In this document: positions 8,787-17,781 of the stretch, piece after piece
How the letters are laid out: each line of letters begins with the position of its first letter
How positions within the stretch are numbered: the first letter of the stretch is position 1
Origin: Actinophytocola sp050699935
Lineage (GTDB): Bacteria; Actinomycetota; Actinomycetes; Mycobacteriales; Pseudonocardiaceae
Length of the DNA: 64,000 nucleotides
Assembly (NCBI RefSeq): GCF_050699935.1
Contig: NZ_JBOHGB010000017.1
Span: 11,665-75,664, forward strand
Direction: 5' to 3'
The notes under the pieces: model-generated
Told to the model about the DNA's origin: nothing
Database searches by the model: none
What the model saw: only the letters and a program-made list of their open reading frames with translations
Made by a program: the position numbers and the translations under genes

Positions 8787-10006
8787 TGCTTCGTGACCTG
8801 ATCCCGCCGCCGGGCCCGGTGCGGGTGCTCGCGGCGAGCGGGCTGGCCAGGACCACCGGGTTCGGCACCATGGTGGCGGTCGCCGTCCTGTACTTCACCC
8901 GCGCCGTGGACATCCCGCCCGAGCGGGTCGGGCTCGGCATGACGATCGCGGCGCTGTGCGGGATGGTGGCGAGCCCCCTCGCGGGCCGTGCCGCGGACCG
9001 GTTCGGCGCACGGGACGCGGCGATCGTGCTGGTGACCGTGCAGGGCGTCGCCGTGTCGTGCTACGCGCTGGTCGGCGGGTTCGTGCCGTTCGTGATCGCG
9101 GTCAGCACGGTGATCAGCTTCCACTCGTCGGCGGAGGCCGCCCGCGGCGCGTTGGTCGCCGGCGTGGTGGAGCCGGAACGGCGGGTCGCCACCCGAGCGC
9201 TGCTGCACTCGGTCACCAACATCGGCCTGTCGCTGGGCGCGGTCGCCGGCGGCGTGGCACTGCACTTCGACACCCGGGCCGTGTACGTCGGCATGCTCCT
9301 CGCGTGCGGCGTGCTCTTCGCCGGATCCGGCCTGGTGTACCTGAGGTTGTCAAGCCCGGAGCCGGTGCCGCACCCGGCCGGCGGGCCTCGCTGGGAGGTG
9401 CTGCGCGACCGTCCGTTCACGCTGTTCGTCGCGCTGAACGCGCTACTGGTGATGCACGACAGCGTGCTGACCGTGGTGCTACCACTGTGGATCGCGGAAC
9501 GGACCGACGCGCCGGTGACCGTGTACGCGGCGATCCTGCTGCTCAACACCATCATCGTCGTGCTGTTCCAGGTCCGGGCCACCCGCAACAGCTCGGACGT
9601 GGCCGGCGGGGTCCGGGCACTGCGCACCAGTGGCGTGCTGCTGGCCGGTTGCTGCGCGCTGTACGCCGTCGCCGCGGGCCAACCACCGTGGCTGGCCGTG
9701 ACGATCCTGCTGGTCGGCGGCACGATCCACGTGTTCGGCGAGCTCCTGCACAGTGCCGGCTCGTGGGCACTGGCGTTCGACCTGGCCCCCGAGCACGCGC
9801 ACGGCCAGTACCAGGGTGTGTTCAACATGTCCATCCAGCTCGGCGGCGTGATAGCCCCGGTGTTGGGCACCGCGGTGGTGATGGGCACCGGCTGGCCAGG
9901 TTGGCTGATCCTGGCGGCCGTGCTGCTCGGCGCGGGCCTCGCCGCCCCGACCGTGGCCACCTGGGCATCTCGCAGAGCGAAGCTCAGCGCCGAGCCGAGC
10001 ACCTGA
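8786..10006 (+). CDS. MFS transporter, probable product exporter
   Basis: The 406-residue hydrophobic protein has about twelve predicted membrane segments. The usual MFS loop motif after the second segment reads GRAADRFGARDA. The start overlaps the adenylation gene stop (TGATG), which puts it in the biosynthetic operon. By position it most likely exports the product or gives self-resistance; the substrate cannot be read from sequence. A hairpin between it and the convergent ackA gene ends the operon. Confidence 0.8.
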   Translation: MLRDLIPPPGPVRVLAASGLARTTGFGTMVAVAVLYFTRAVDIPPERVGLGMTIAALCGMVASPLAGRAADRFGARDAAIVLVTVQGVAVSCYALVGGFVPFVIAVSTVISFHSSAEAARGALVAGVVEPERRVATRALLHSVTNIGLSLGAVAGGVALHFDTRAVYVGMLLACGVLFAGSGLVYLRLSSPEPVPHPAGGPRWEVLRDRPFTLFVALNALLVMHDSVLTVVLPLWIAERTDAPVTVYAAILLLNTIIVVLFQVRATRNSSDVAGGVRALRTSGVLLAGCCALYAVAAGQPPWLAVTILLVGGTIHVFGELLHSAGSWALAFDLAPEHAHGQYQGVFNMSIQLGGVIAPVLGTAVVMGTGWPGWLILAAVLLGAGLAAPTVATWASRRAKLSAEPST

Positions 10007-10011
10007 CGCCT

Positions 10012-10028
10012 GGCCGGTTCCACCGGCC
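10012..10028. terminator. Short hairpin between convergent operons
   Basis: GGCCGGT and ACCGGCC form a perfect 7-bp stem with a 3-base loop in the 29-bp gap between the MFS gene and the convergent ackA gene. It has no T-run. It is a plausible bidirectional terminator. Confidence 0.45.
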
Positions 10029-10035
10029 GAGGAGC

Positions 10036-11154
10036 TCATCCCGCCTTGATCGTGGCACGGGTTTGCCGGGCGATCTCGCGGTCCTCGCGGGCGTTGATCA
10101 CGAGTGTGCGTACCGGTACGCCCGCGGCGGTGATGTCCGCGTCCGTGGTGGCGGTGTCGTTGGCGCTGTCGTTCGCGGCGTGGTCGAGCCGGATGCCGAG
10201 GAAGCCGAGGCCGGCGACCGCCGCGGCCCGGACCCGGGGTTGGTGTTCGCCGACGCCTCCGGTGAACACCAGGACGTCGATGCCGTCCATCGCGGCCGCC
10301 ATGGCGGCGATCTCGCGGCGGAGCCGGTGCACGTACACGCCGAACGCAGCCGCGGCGGTGGTGCCGGTGTCCGTGCCGTCGGCGCCGAGGGAGCGCACCA
10401 CATCGCGCATGTCGCCGGAGCCGCCGGTCAACCCCGCCAGACCGGACCGGTGATCGAGGACGTCGGCGAGCCGCTCGCCGTCCACGCCCGCGTGCCGGAG
10501 CAGCCACAGCAGCAGACCCGGGTCGACGCTGCCCGGCCGGGTCGCCATCACCAGGCCATCGAGCGGGGTGAAGCCCATGGTGGTGTCCACGGACCGTCCA
10601 CTGTGGACGGCGGCCAGCGAGGCGCCGGCGCCGAGGTGGCAGCTGACCATCCGCAGGTCCGCCCGGTCCAGCATCGACGCCGCGCGGCGGGCGGCGTAGG
10701 CGTGGGACAGGCCGTGGAACCCGTAGCGGCGCAACCGCCATCGCCGGTTCCACTCGCGGGGCAGCGCGTAGGTCGCGGCCGCGGCGGGCAGGTCGTGGTG
10801 GAACGCGGTGTCGAAGCACGCCACGGCCGGCGTGTCCGGTAGGGCCCCGGCGACGGTGTCGATGCCGGCCACCCCGCGTGGCTGGTGCAGTGGCGCCAGC
10901 TCGGCCAGGGCCGCGATCCGGTGCCGGGTGTCGCCGTCGAGCATGGCGGGGGCGGTGAACTCCGCGCCCCCGTGCACGATGCGGTGCCCGACCGCGTCCA
11001 CCCGCGCCAGGCCGCCGATGAACTCCGTGAGCTCCTCGGTTTCGTGGGCGCCGCCCCACTCGCCGAGGTCGAAGCGCGCGACGACCTCGTCGTCCGGGTC
11101 GAGGAGGCGGACCTTGAGGCTGGACGATCCGGCGTTGACCACCAGGACGTGCAT
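10036..11154 (-). CDS. ackA: Acetate kinase
   Basis: The 372-residue protein begins MHVLVVNAGSSSLK, the acetate kinase phosphate-binding signature, and contains GFHGLSH, CHLGAGAS and FTGGVGEH. It converts acetyl phosphate and ADP to acetate and ATP. Its ATG overlaps the stop codon of the phosphoketolase gene by one base (TGATG), so the pair is translationally coupled and forms the standard xfp-ackA unit that harvests ATP from phosphoketolase-derived acetyl phosphate. An in-frame extension upstream runs into the xfp gene and is not used. Confidence 0.93.
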   Translation of the reverse strand: MHVLVVNAGSSSLKVRLLDPDDEVVARFDLGEWGGAHETEELTEFIGGLARVDAVGHRIVHGGAEFTAPAMLDGDTRHRIAALAELAPLHQPRGVAGIDTVAGALPDTPAVACFDTAFHHDLPAAAATYALPREWNRRWRLRRYGFHGLSHAYAARRAASMLDRADLRMVSCHLGAGASLAAVHSGRSVDTTMGFTPLDGLVMATRPGSVDPGLLLWLLRHAGVDGERLADVLDHRSGLAGLTGGSGDMRDVVRSLGADGTDTGTTAAAAFGVYVHRLRREIAAMAAAMDGIDVLVFTGGVGEHQPRVRAAAVAGLGFLGIRLDHAANDSANDTATTDADITAAGVPVRTLVINAREDREIARQTRATIKAG

Positions 11155-13526
11155 CAGTACGGCCAGGACCAGTCGCGGACCTCGGGAAGGTCCTCGCCGT
11201 GGGCGCGGGTCCACTGCTGGTGCCGCGTGCGCAGGTCCTGCATCCGTTGGCGGAGCAGCGCGGTCTTCGCGCCGACGGCGGGCACGCGGTCGAGCACGTC
11301 GGTGACGAGCTGGAAGCGGTCCAGGTCGTTCATCACCAGCATGTCGAACGGCGTGGTCGTCGTGCCCTCCTCCTTGTAGCCGCGGACGTGGATGTTGTGG
11401 TGGTTGGCGCGGCGGTAGGTCAGCCGGTGGATCAGCCACGGGTAGCCGTGGTAGGCGAAGATCACCGGTCGGTCCGTGGTGAACATCGCGTCGAACTCGC
11501 GGTCGGTCATGCCGTGCGGGTGTTCGGTGCGCGGTTGCAGGCGCATGAGGTCGACGACGTTGACCACTCGCACCGCCAGCTCCGGCAGGTGTTCACGCAG
11601 CAGCGACACCGCGGCCATGACCTCCAGCGTCGGTGCGTCACCGGCGCACCCCAGGACCACGTCGGGCTCGCCGCCACGCTCGTTGCCCGCCCACTCCCAG
11701 ATTCCGGCGCCGCGGGTGCAGTGCACGATCGCCTCGTCCATGGGCAGCCAGTCCGGCGCCTCGTTCTTGCCGGCCACCATCACGTTGACGTAGTTGCGGC
11801 TGCGCAGGCAGTGGTCGGCGACCGAGAGCAGCGTGTTGGTGTCCGGCGGCAGGTAGACCCGGATCACCTCGGCCTTCTTGTTCATCACGTGGTCGATGAA
11901 CCCGGGGTCCTGGTGGGAGAAGCCGTTGTGGTCCTGGCGCCACACGTGGGAGGTGAGCAGGTAGTTCAGCGAGGCGATCGGCCGCCGCCACGGTAGTTGC
12001 CCGCTGGTCTTGAGCCACTTGGCGTGCTGGTTGAACATCGAGTCGACGATGTGGATGAACGCCTCGTAGCAGGCGAACAGGCCGTGCCGGCCCGTGAGCA
12101 GGTAGCCCTCCAGCCAGCCCTGGCACAGGTGCTCGGAGAGGACCTCGACCACGCGGCCGTCCGGGACCAGGTGCTCGTCGACGGGGAGCACGCCGGCATG
12201 CCACTGCTTGCCGGTGGCCTCGTACACCGCGTCGAGCCGGTTGGACGCGGTCTCGTCCGGGCCGAAGACGCGGAAGTTGCGTGCCTCGGCGTTCTGGTTC
12301 ACCACGTCGCGCAGGAACCGGCCGAGCACCCTGGTCGGCTCGGACGTCGACGCGCCGTGCTTCGACACCGCCACGGCGAACCGGGTGAAGTCGGGCAGGC
12401 TCAGCGGTCGCAGCAACAGCCCGCCGTTGGCGTGCGGGTTGCTTCCCATCCTCCGGGCGCCGGCCGGCGCCCACGCGACCAGGTCCGGCACGGGCCGCCC
12501 GCGCTCGTCGAACAGCTCCGCCGGATCGTAGGAGCGCAGCCACGCCTCGAGCATCGCCAGGTGCTCGGGATTCTCCCGGACCGTGGCCAGCGGCACCTGG
12601 TGCGCGCGCCAGGTGTCCGCGATCGGCACACCGTCCACTTCGGATGGACCGGTCCAGCCCTTCGGCGAGCGCAGCACGATCATCGGCCAGCGCGGCCGCT
12701 CGCCGGCCCCGCCGCCGCGTGCCGCGCCCTGGATGGCGCCGATCTCGTCGAACGCCGTCTCGAGAGCGCCGGCCATGTCCTGGTGCATCCGCGCCGGGTC
12801 GGAACCGGTGACGTAGTGCGGCGCGTAGCCGTAGCCGCGCAGCAGCGCGTCGAGCTCGTTGTGCGGAATGCGTGCCAGCACCGCCGGGTTGGCGATCTTG
12901 TAGCCGTTGAGGTGCAGGATCGGCAGCACCGCGCCGTCGTGCACCGGGTCGAGGAACTTGTTCGCGTGCCAGCTGGTCGCGAGCGGGCCGGTCTCCGCCT
13001 CGCCGTCCCCGACCACGCAGGCCACGACGAGGTCCGGGTTGTCGAACGCGGCGCCGTAGGCGTGGGCGAGGGAGTAGCCGAGCTCGCCGCCCTCGTGGAT
13101 CGACCCGGGAACCTCCGGCGCCACGTGGCTGGGCACCCCGCCCGGGAAGGAGAACTGGCGGAACAGCGTGCGCATGCCGTCCTCGTCGCGCGACACCTCC
13201 GGATACGCCTCGGAGTAGCTGCCCTCCAGCCACGTGTTCGCGAGCAGCGCGGGCCCGCCGTGGCCCGGGCCGATGACGTACATGAGGTTCAGGTCGCGCT
13301 GCCGGATCAGCCGGTTGAGATGGGCGTACACGAAATTCAGCCCCGGCGTGGTGCCCCAGTGCCCGAGCAGCCGCGGCTTGATGTGCTCGGTCCGGAGGGG
13401 TTCGCGCAGCATCGGGTTGTCCAGCAGGTAGATCTGCCCGACCGAGAGGTAGTTCGCCGCCCGCCAGTACGCGTCGACCCGTCGAAGCACGTCCTCGTCG
13501 AGGCCGACCGTCGCTGCCTCGCTCAT
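11154..13526 (-). CDS. xfp: Xylulose-5-phosphate/fructose-6-phosphate phosphoketolase
   Basis: The 790-residue product has the full length of the XFP family. Characteristic segments include YLSVGQIYL, GHWGTTPGLNF, VIGPGHGGPA, SFPGGVPSH and the ThDP motif GDGEAETGP. The enzyme cleaves xylulose 5-phosphate (and usually fructose 6-phosphate) with phosphate to acetyl phosphate plus a C3 or C4 sugar phosphate. It is followed directly by ackA. In an aerobic actinomycete such an operon would be a bypass route to acetyl units from sugars. Confidence 0.93.
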   Translation of the reverse strand: MSEAATVGLDEDVLRRVDAYWRAANYLSVGQIYLLDNPMLREPLRTEHIKPRLLGHWGTTPGLNFVYAHLNRLIRQRDLNLMYVIGPGHGGPALLANTWLEGSYSEAYPEVSRDEDGMRTLFRQFSFPGGVPSHVAPEVPGSIHEGGELGYSLAHAYGAAFDNPDLVVACVVGDGEAETGPLATSWHANKFLDPVHDGAVLPILHLNGYKIANPAVLARIPHNELDALLRGYGYAPHYVTGSDPARMHQDMAGALETAFDEIGAIQGAARGGGAGERPRWPMIVLRSPKGWTGPSEVDGVPIADTWRAHQVPLATVRENPEHLAMLEAWLRSYDPAELFDERGRPVPDLVAWAPAGARRMGSNPHANGGLLLRPLSLPDFTRFAVAVSKHGASTSEPTRVLGRFLRDVVNQNAEARNFRVFGPDETASNRLDAVYEATGKQWHAGVLPVDEHLVPDGRVVEVLSEHLCQGWLEGYLLTGRHGLFACYEAFIHIVDSMFNQHAKWLKTSGQLPWRRPIASLNYLLTSHVWRQDHNGFSHQDPGFIDHVMNKKAEVIRVYLPPDTNTLLSVADHCLRSRNYVNVMVAGKNEAPDWLPMDEAIVHCTRGAGIWEWAGNERGGEPDVVLGCAGDAPTLEVMAAVSLLREHLPELAVRVVNVVDLMRLQPRTEHPHGMTDREFDAMFTTDRPVIFAYHGYPWLIHRLTYRRANHHNIHVRGYKEEGTTTTPFDMLVMNDLDRFQLVTDVLDRVPAVGAKTALLRQRMQDLRTRHQQWTRAHGEDLPEVRDWSWPY

Positions 13527-13825
13527 GCGACCTCCCGATCACCGCCGTCCGCGCGGCCCAACGCCTACCCATCCCAACAGACGGCCAAACCGCCCGCGAC
13601 CCAAGCCGGGATCAGACGGACTCATGTCGCGTCCACCGCGACGCGGCTGCTCGTTCGGTGTGTGATCGTGGCTGTGCATGAACGGGTCCGCGAGGTCGTC
13701 CCGGCGAGCGTTCGACCGTTCGGAGCGGCGGACGGTCGCGGGGGCTGGGCGGAGCAATCCCGGCCGTCCGGGCACCCGCGGGGATGAGGAGTGTGGTCGT
13801 GCCTGAGCTCGCCGGCTTCGCCGCG
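13527..13825. other. Intergenic stretch upstream of xfp; no gene recognised
   Basis: About 300 bp lie between the xfp start and the first recognisable endonuclease V-like residues. Open frames here give Arg/Pro/Gly-rich translations without a family signature. It must hold the xfp promoter, but I could not assign clear -10/-35 boxes. Confidence 0.4.
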
Positions 13826-14330
13826 TACCGACGACGAGTTGATCTCCGCGCAGGAAGCCCTGGCCGCCCAACGCCCGCGGCCGTGGCGACCCGTGGGGGA
13901 GGGCGCGGTGGCCGGCTGCTTCGCCGTGCCGGCACGCGGGCCGGCCGGGACCGGCACGACAGGCGATCCGTTGTGGGCCGGCGCGGCGGTGTACGAGGTG
14001 TGCACAGCGGTGTCGGCCGGGCCACGACCCTCGGCGCGGCGGGCGCACCGTACCGGCCGGGCCTGCTCGCCCTGCGGCCCGGACACGTGCTTGCGGATGT
14101 CGTCCGCGCGCTGCCGGCGACGCCGGACGTCCTGCTGGTGGACGCCACCGGAGATGATCGTCCCCGGGGTGTCGGGGCTCGCCACCCACCTGGGCGCCGT
14201 GCCGCACGTCCCCCCCATCGGGGTCACGCACCGCCCGCTGCTCGCCGCGGCGACTGGCCACCCGACCAGCGCGGCGCTCGCGGCCCGCTGCTCGGCGCCT
14301 CGCCCGTCATGCCAGAGCCGACGAGCTGCG
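13826..14330 (+). pseudogene. Decayed endonuclease V-like gene (multiple frameshifts)
   Basis: Endonuclease V-like sequence is split over two frames. DELISAQEALAA through PLWAGAAVYE is in one frame (about 13826-13999). RPGLLALRPGH to LLVDATGDDRPRG is in another (about 14060-14170). SGLATHLGAVPHVPPIGV is back in the first (about 14175-14235). At least two indels are therefore needed to rebuild the protein. Residues expected at catalytic positions also look changed: FRE in PGLLxFRE reads LRP, and the Asp of VAGVD is absent. After about 14250 similarity fades. Actinomycetes carry divergent EndoV paralogues, so the parent gene may already have been atypical. Sequencing error is the alternative explanation for the indels. 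Confidence 0.6.
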
Positions 14331-14433
14331 CTGACCGTCCCGTGCGGCCGGGTGTGTTCGGTTCGAACTCTGGCACGAGAGTGTCGCGGCGACGGCTGGC
14401 CGGTCCGCCGCGCGCCGAAACGGAGTGGCGACC

Positions 14434-14643
14434 TCAGCCCGCGCGGGGTGGGCCAGGCGCGTGGGGTGTCGGCTCGTCGTGCGAGACCGGTGCCAGCACC
14501 TCGGCCACGTTACGAGAAGACCGGGCGAGGCGGCGCCGGTCCTCGTTGTCCAGCAACCCGAACAGCAACTGGTCCACGGCGGGCGCGAGTCCCTCCCGCA
14601 GCACGATCAGGGCCCCAGCCAGACGTGCGTCCTCCGACTCCAT
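14434..14643 (-). CDS. Small hypothetical protein
   Basis: The 69-residue frame starts MESEDARLAGALIVLREGLAP and continues into a plausible amphipathic helix (VDQLLFGLLDNEDRRRLA). It ends in a Pro-rich tail. It is divergent from the SpoIIE-type gene with about 55 bp between them. It matches no family I recognise. Composition and codon pattern look like a real gene, but a longer upstream start (14676) is also open. Confidence 0.45.
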   Translation of the reverse strand: MESEDARLAGALIVLREGLAPAVDQLLFGLLDNEDRRRLARSSRNVAEVLAPVSHDEPTPHAPGPPRAG

Positions 14644-14696
14644 GTGGCGCGGGTTCCTCGCCCCAGAACCCGCCAATCACGAGGACATAAGGTGAG

Positions 14697-15908
14697 GTGA
14701 TGGTGGAGGAACAGCACGGCGAGCTCCGACAGCGCGTGCTCGAGGCGGTTACGGACGGCGCGTTGGCCGAGTTTGGGCTCGACAAGCTCCTCGACGTCCT
14801 GCTCGGGCGGGTGCGTGAGCTGTTCGCCGTCGACACGGTGACGGTGCTGTTGCTGGACGCCACCGACGAGCGGTTGGTGGCCACCGCGGCGGTCGGCCTG
14901 GAGGAGGAGGTCTACCAGGGCGTGCGGGTGCCGGTCGGCGTCGGCTTCGCCGGACGGGTCGCCGCACGTCGGGAGCCGACGGTGATAGCCGACGTCAACC
15001 CGTCCACGGTGGTCAACCCGCTGCTGTGGGAGCACGGGCTCCGGGTGCTCCTCGGCGTGCCGATGATCGCCGGCGGCCAGCTGACCGGCGTGGTGCACGT
15101 CGGCAGCAGGTCGACTCGCCGCTTCACCGATGCCGAGGTCGAGTCACTGCAGCTGGTGGCGGACCGGCTGGCGCTGGCAGCGCACGCGTACCGATCCCGT
15201 TCGGAACGCGCGGCGGCGACCATGCTGCAGGACAGCCTGCTCCCCACCCGGCTGCCGACCGTCCCCGGCTGGGAGCTGGCCGCGCGGTACGTGCCGGGCG
15301 CGGACACCGGCGTCGGCGGCGACTGGTACGACGTGCTGCCCCTGCCGGACCGGCGGCTGGGGCTCGTCATCGGCGACGTCGTGGGCAAGGGGCTGGCCGC
15401 CGCGGTGGTGATGGGCCGGCTGCGCAGCGCCCTGCGTGCGTACGCGCTGGAGTTCCCCGATCCGGCCGACGTGCTCGGCAAGCTGGACCGCAAGGTGAGC
15501 CACTTCGAGCAGAACACGATGGCCACGGTGGGGTACGCCGTGGTCGACACGGTCTCCGCCAGCCTGCGGATGGCCTTGGCCGGTCATCTGCCGCCGGTCG
15601 TCGCTTTCCCCGGCCGGCCGGCGGCGTTGGCCGACGTCGCGCCGGGGCCGCCCGTCGGCCGGTCGCTGGCGGTCCATGGCCGGCGCAGCAGCACGATCGA
15701 CCTGCCGCCGGGCACTCTGGTCGCGCTGTTCACCGACGGCCTCGTCGAGCGCCGCGGCGCCACCCTGGACGAGGGCCTGGCCCGGCTGCTGTCCACCGTG
15801 GAACCCGCACCGGCGGGGACGGTGTGCGCGCGAATCATGGCGACCATGGTCGGCGCGAAGGCCGCCACCGACGACATCGCCCTGCTCACCGCTCGCCACA
15901 CCAGGTAG
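14697..15908 (+). CDS. GAF domain PP2C/SpoIIE-type serine phosphatase
   Basis: The 403-residue protein has an N-terminal GAF sensor domain (about 20-165, with GVGFAGRVAARREP and LGVPMIAGGQLTGVVHVG). A C-terminal SpoIIE/RsbU phosphatase domain (about 180-400) follows, with the metal-binding GGDWYDVLPLPDRRLGLVIGDV and LFTDGLVERR. Such proteins dephosphorylate anti-sigma-factor antagonists in stress or developmental switching. No cognate kinase or antagonist gene is adjacent. GTG 14697 and ATG 14700 are both possible starts behind an AAGGTGAGG ribosome-binding site. Confidence 0.85.
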   Translation: MMVEEQHGELRQRVLEAVTDGALAEFGLDKLLDVLLGRVRELFAVDTVTVLLLDATDERLVATAAVGLEEEVYQGVRVPVGVGFAGRVAARREPTVIADVNPSTVVNPLLWEHGLRVLLGVPMIAGGQLTGVVHVGSRSTRRFTDAEVESLQLVADRLALAAHAYRSRSERAAATMLQDSLLPTRLPTVPGWELAARYVPGADTGVGGDWYDVLPLPDRRLGLVIGDVVGKGLAAAVVMGRLRSALRAYALEFPDPADVLGKLDRKVSHFEQNTMATVGYAVVDTVSASLRMALAGHLPPVVAFPGRPAALADVAPGPPVGRSLAVHGRRSSTIDLPPGTLVALFTDGLVERRGATLDEGLARLLSTVEPAPAGTVCARIMATMVGAKAATDDIALLTARHTR

Positions 15909-15988
15909 CCACACGAGTGGCGGGGGAGGCGCCGTGGTGGCCCGGTGGTGGCTAGTCGATCATGCGCCGGGGTCGCTACCGTTTGGGT

Positions 15989-16813
15989 ATGGGTGGGCGG
16001 GTGTGGTCATGGCTACTCGAGCTCGCGCCGGCTCAGGACGCGGTGCGGCGGGAGGTGAAGGTCGCCGTCGACCTCGTGATGGACGCCACCGAGGAGGCGC
16101 AGGCCCGGCAGCGGGAACGTCATCGAGCGGCGCTGGGCCGGACCGAGCGGCGGCTCGCCGATCTCCGCGTCCGAGTCGAGGAGCTCACCACGGCCAACAC
16201 CGAGCTGCGGCAGGACAACTCCTCGCTGCGTGCGACCGTGGGCGAGCTTGAGGAGGCGGCGCGGCGGGAGGTCGCGGAGCGGGAGGCGTTCGCGCAGCAG
16301 CTGGTGCGAGAGCAGGAGGCCGCCACGGCCCGGCAGTGGCACGGTGCGATCACGGACGTGTTCTGCTGCCAGTCCTGCTGGGCGTTCTGGTTCCTGAGCA
16401 CCGCGCCCGACCGGGCGAGCAGCGTGGTGCGCGGGCCGTTCGGCCGGCACGACGTCGAGTGCACCGTGTGCGCCGATCCGCTCGTGGCCCTGCCGGCGGC
16501 GAAGAGCGTCGTCCTGCGCAAGCGCGCCGAGGAGCGGGTCAGCCGGCCGGTGCCGGATGAGCCCGCGGAGGCGTGTTCGGGCGTCGCGTTGGCGAGTGTG
16601 GAGCTGGGCGCCATCGCCGAGGGGCTGGCGAAGCTGCCCAAGGTGGCCAGCCGGACGATCGCCTGGGTCGCGACCGGCCTGACCGGGACGCCGGAGCTGC
16701 CGGCCAAGGCCCTCGGTGAGATCGCCGCCCGCACCACGATGCCCGTGCCGATCGACGGCATCGTGGCGGGTATCCGCGCGTTCATCGCGGTCAAGGCACC
16801 CGCGCAAAGCTGA
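15989..16813 (+). CDS. Hypothetical coiled-coil protein with a possible zinc ribbon
   Basis: The product is about 274 residues from the ATG at 15989 (283 from 15962). Residues 20-115 form a long Glu/Arg/Ala-rich coiled coil. Then come two CxxC pairs, CCQSC and CTVC, about 30 residues apart, which could bind one zinc ion. The C-terminal 80 residues (from ELGAIAEGLAKLPKV) look helical. I know no named family for it. It stands alone downstream of the SpoIIE-type gene. Confidence 0.65.
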   Translation: MGGRVWSWLLELAPAQDAVRREVKVAVDLVMDATEEAQARQRERHRAALGRTERRLADLRVRVEELTTANTELRQDNSSLRATVGELEEAARREVAEREAFAQQLVREQEAATARQWHGAITDVFCCQSCWAFWFLSTAPDRASSVVRGPFGRHDVECTVCADPLVALPAAKSVVLRKRAEERVSRPVPDEPAEACSGVALASVELGAIAEGLAKLPKVASRTIAWVATGLTGTPELPAKALGEIAARTTMPVPIDGIVAGIRAFIAVKAPAQS

Positions 16814-17041
16814 TCAGGCGGTGGTGTCGGGGTAGACGTCGACGTCATAGATGAGTCGGGCCGGCTCGCCGTTGGTGATGCCCACGAAGGTGGGTTCCGC
16901 GGCCGGGGTGCGGCCGCGTCGCCATACCTCCTCCCGGGCGGCGTCCCGCGATTCACGATGAACCCTGCCCGCCTTGTGCAGCTCCATGATCTGGCGTGCC
17001 GTCTGCTTGTCGGTGTCCAACTCGATGCGCATCAAGGGCAT
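16814..17041 (-). CDS. Small hypothetical protein
   Basis: The 75-residue frame begins MPLMRIELDTDKQTARQIMELHKAGRVHRES and ends LIYDVDVYPDTTA. It has a normal mixed composition and looks coding. It is convergent with the coiled-coil gene. An internal ATG at 17032 (MRIELD) is an alternative start. I cannot assign a function. Confidence 0.6.
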   Translation of the reverse strand: MPLMRIELDTDKQTARQIMELHKAGRVHRESRDAAREEVWRRGRTPAAEPTFVGITNGEPARLIYDVDVYPDTTA

Positions 17042-17155
17042 CGGTCACGAACCTGCCTCTCTGGTGGCCGGTACCGGGGCAGCGACAATGACAACACGTG
17101 ACAACACGCGAGAACAGGTGCCGGCGCTGCGCCACGGGTCCCATACGATGAGCCG

Positions 17156-17651
17156 ATGGCGGTGATCTTGGTGACCGGCATGTCCGGCGTTGGGAAATCC
17201 ACGGCCTTGAACCGGTTGGCGAAGCTGGGATACCGGGTGGTGGACACCGACCACGGGGAATGGATCGAAGACGTCCCGCTTCCGGACGGCGCCGGCTTGG
17301 AGCCGCTGTGGCGCGAGGAACGGATCGATGCGCTGATCACCGAGCATGAGCGTTCGGGCGCCGCTGGTCGTCGCGGGCACGGTGCGCAACCAGGGCACGT
17401 TCTACCCCGGTTCGACGAGGTCGTCCCTGCTCAGCGCGCCCCTGGAAGTGATGCTCGAACGCATCGACGACCGCGACACGAATCCCTTTGGGAAGACGGC
17501 CGAAGAACGCGATCGGATCGTGGTGGACACGACCCAGGTCGAGCCGCTGCTCCGATCGTCGGCCACTGTCGAGATCGACACCCGGACGCCACTGACCGAC
17601 ATGGTCGCCCAACTGGCCACCCTCGCCGGCCCACCTGCCATCCCTCACTGA
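17156..17651 (+). pseudogene. P-loop nucleotide kinase-like gene interrupted by frameshifts
   Basis: The first 70 residues are a clear P-loop kinase start (ILVTGMSGVGKSTALNRLAKLGYRVVDTDHGEW). The reading then has to move one frame at about 17360 to continue as PLVVAGTVRNQGTFYP, then LLSAPLEVMLERI, NPFGKTAEERDRI and on to 17651. A short local shift at about 17405-17435 (RFDEVV in the other frame) implies a second compensating pair of indels. The rebuilt protein of about 165 residues resembles adenylate/shikimate kinase-like AAA proteins common in actinomycetes. Either the gene is decayed or the sequence has base-call errors here. Confidence 0.65.
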
Positions 17652-17746
17652 CGCGGGTCGCCTCGCGTGCTCGTGGCATGCGTGGGTACGAAGTCGCAGG
17701 TCAGCGTATTGGCGCCACCCATGGCATCACATGACGCCACAGTGGC

Positions 17747-17781
17747 TTGTTATGGCGCCATGAATGTGCCATAGTGGTGCC
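17747..17781 (+). promoter_or_regulatory. Leaderless-type promoter with embedded palindromic operator
   Basis: TTGTTA (17747-17752) and CATAGT (17770-17775) are separated by exactly 17 bp and end six bases before the ATG at 17782, so transcription should start at or next to the start codon. The spacer begins with the perfect palindrome ATGGCGCCAT (17752-17761). Related TGGCGCCA/GCCAT half-sites flank it (17710-17780). The downstream gene encodes an RHH DNA-binding protein, so autoregulation is likely. Confidence 0.6.
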
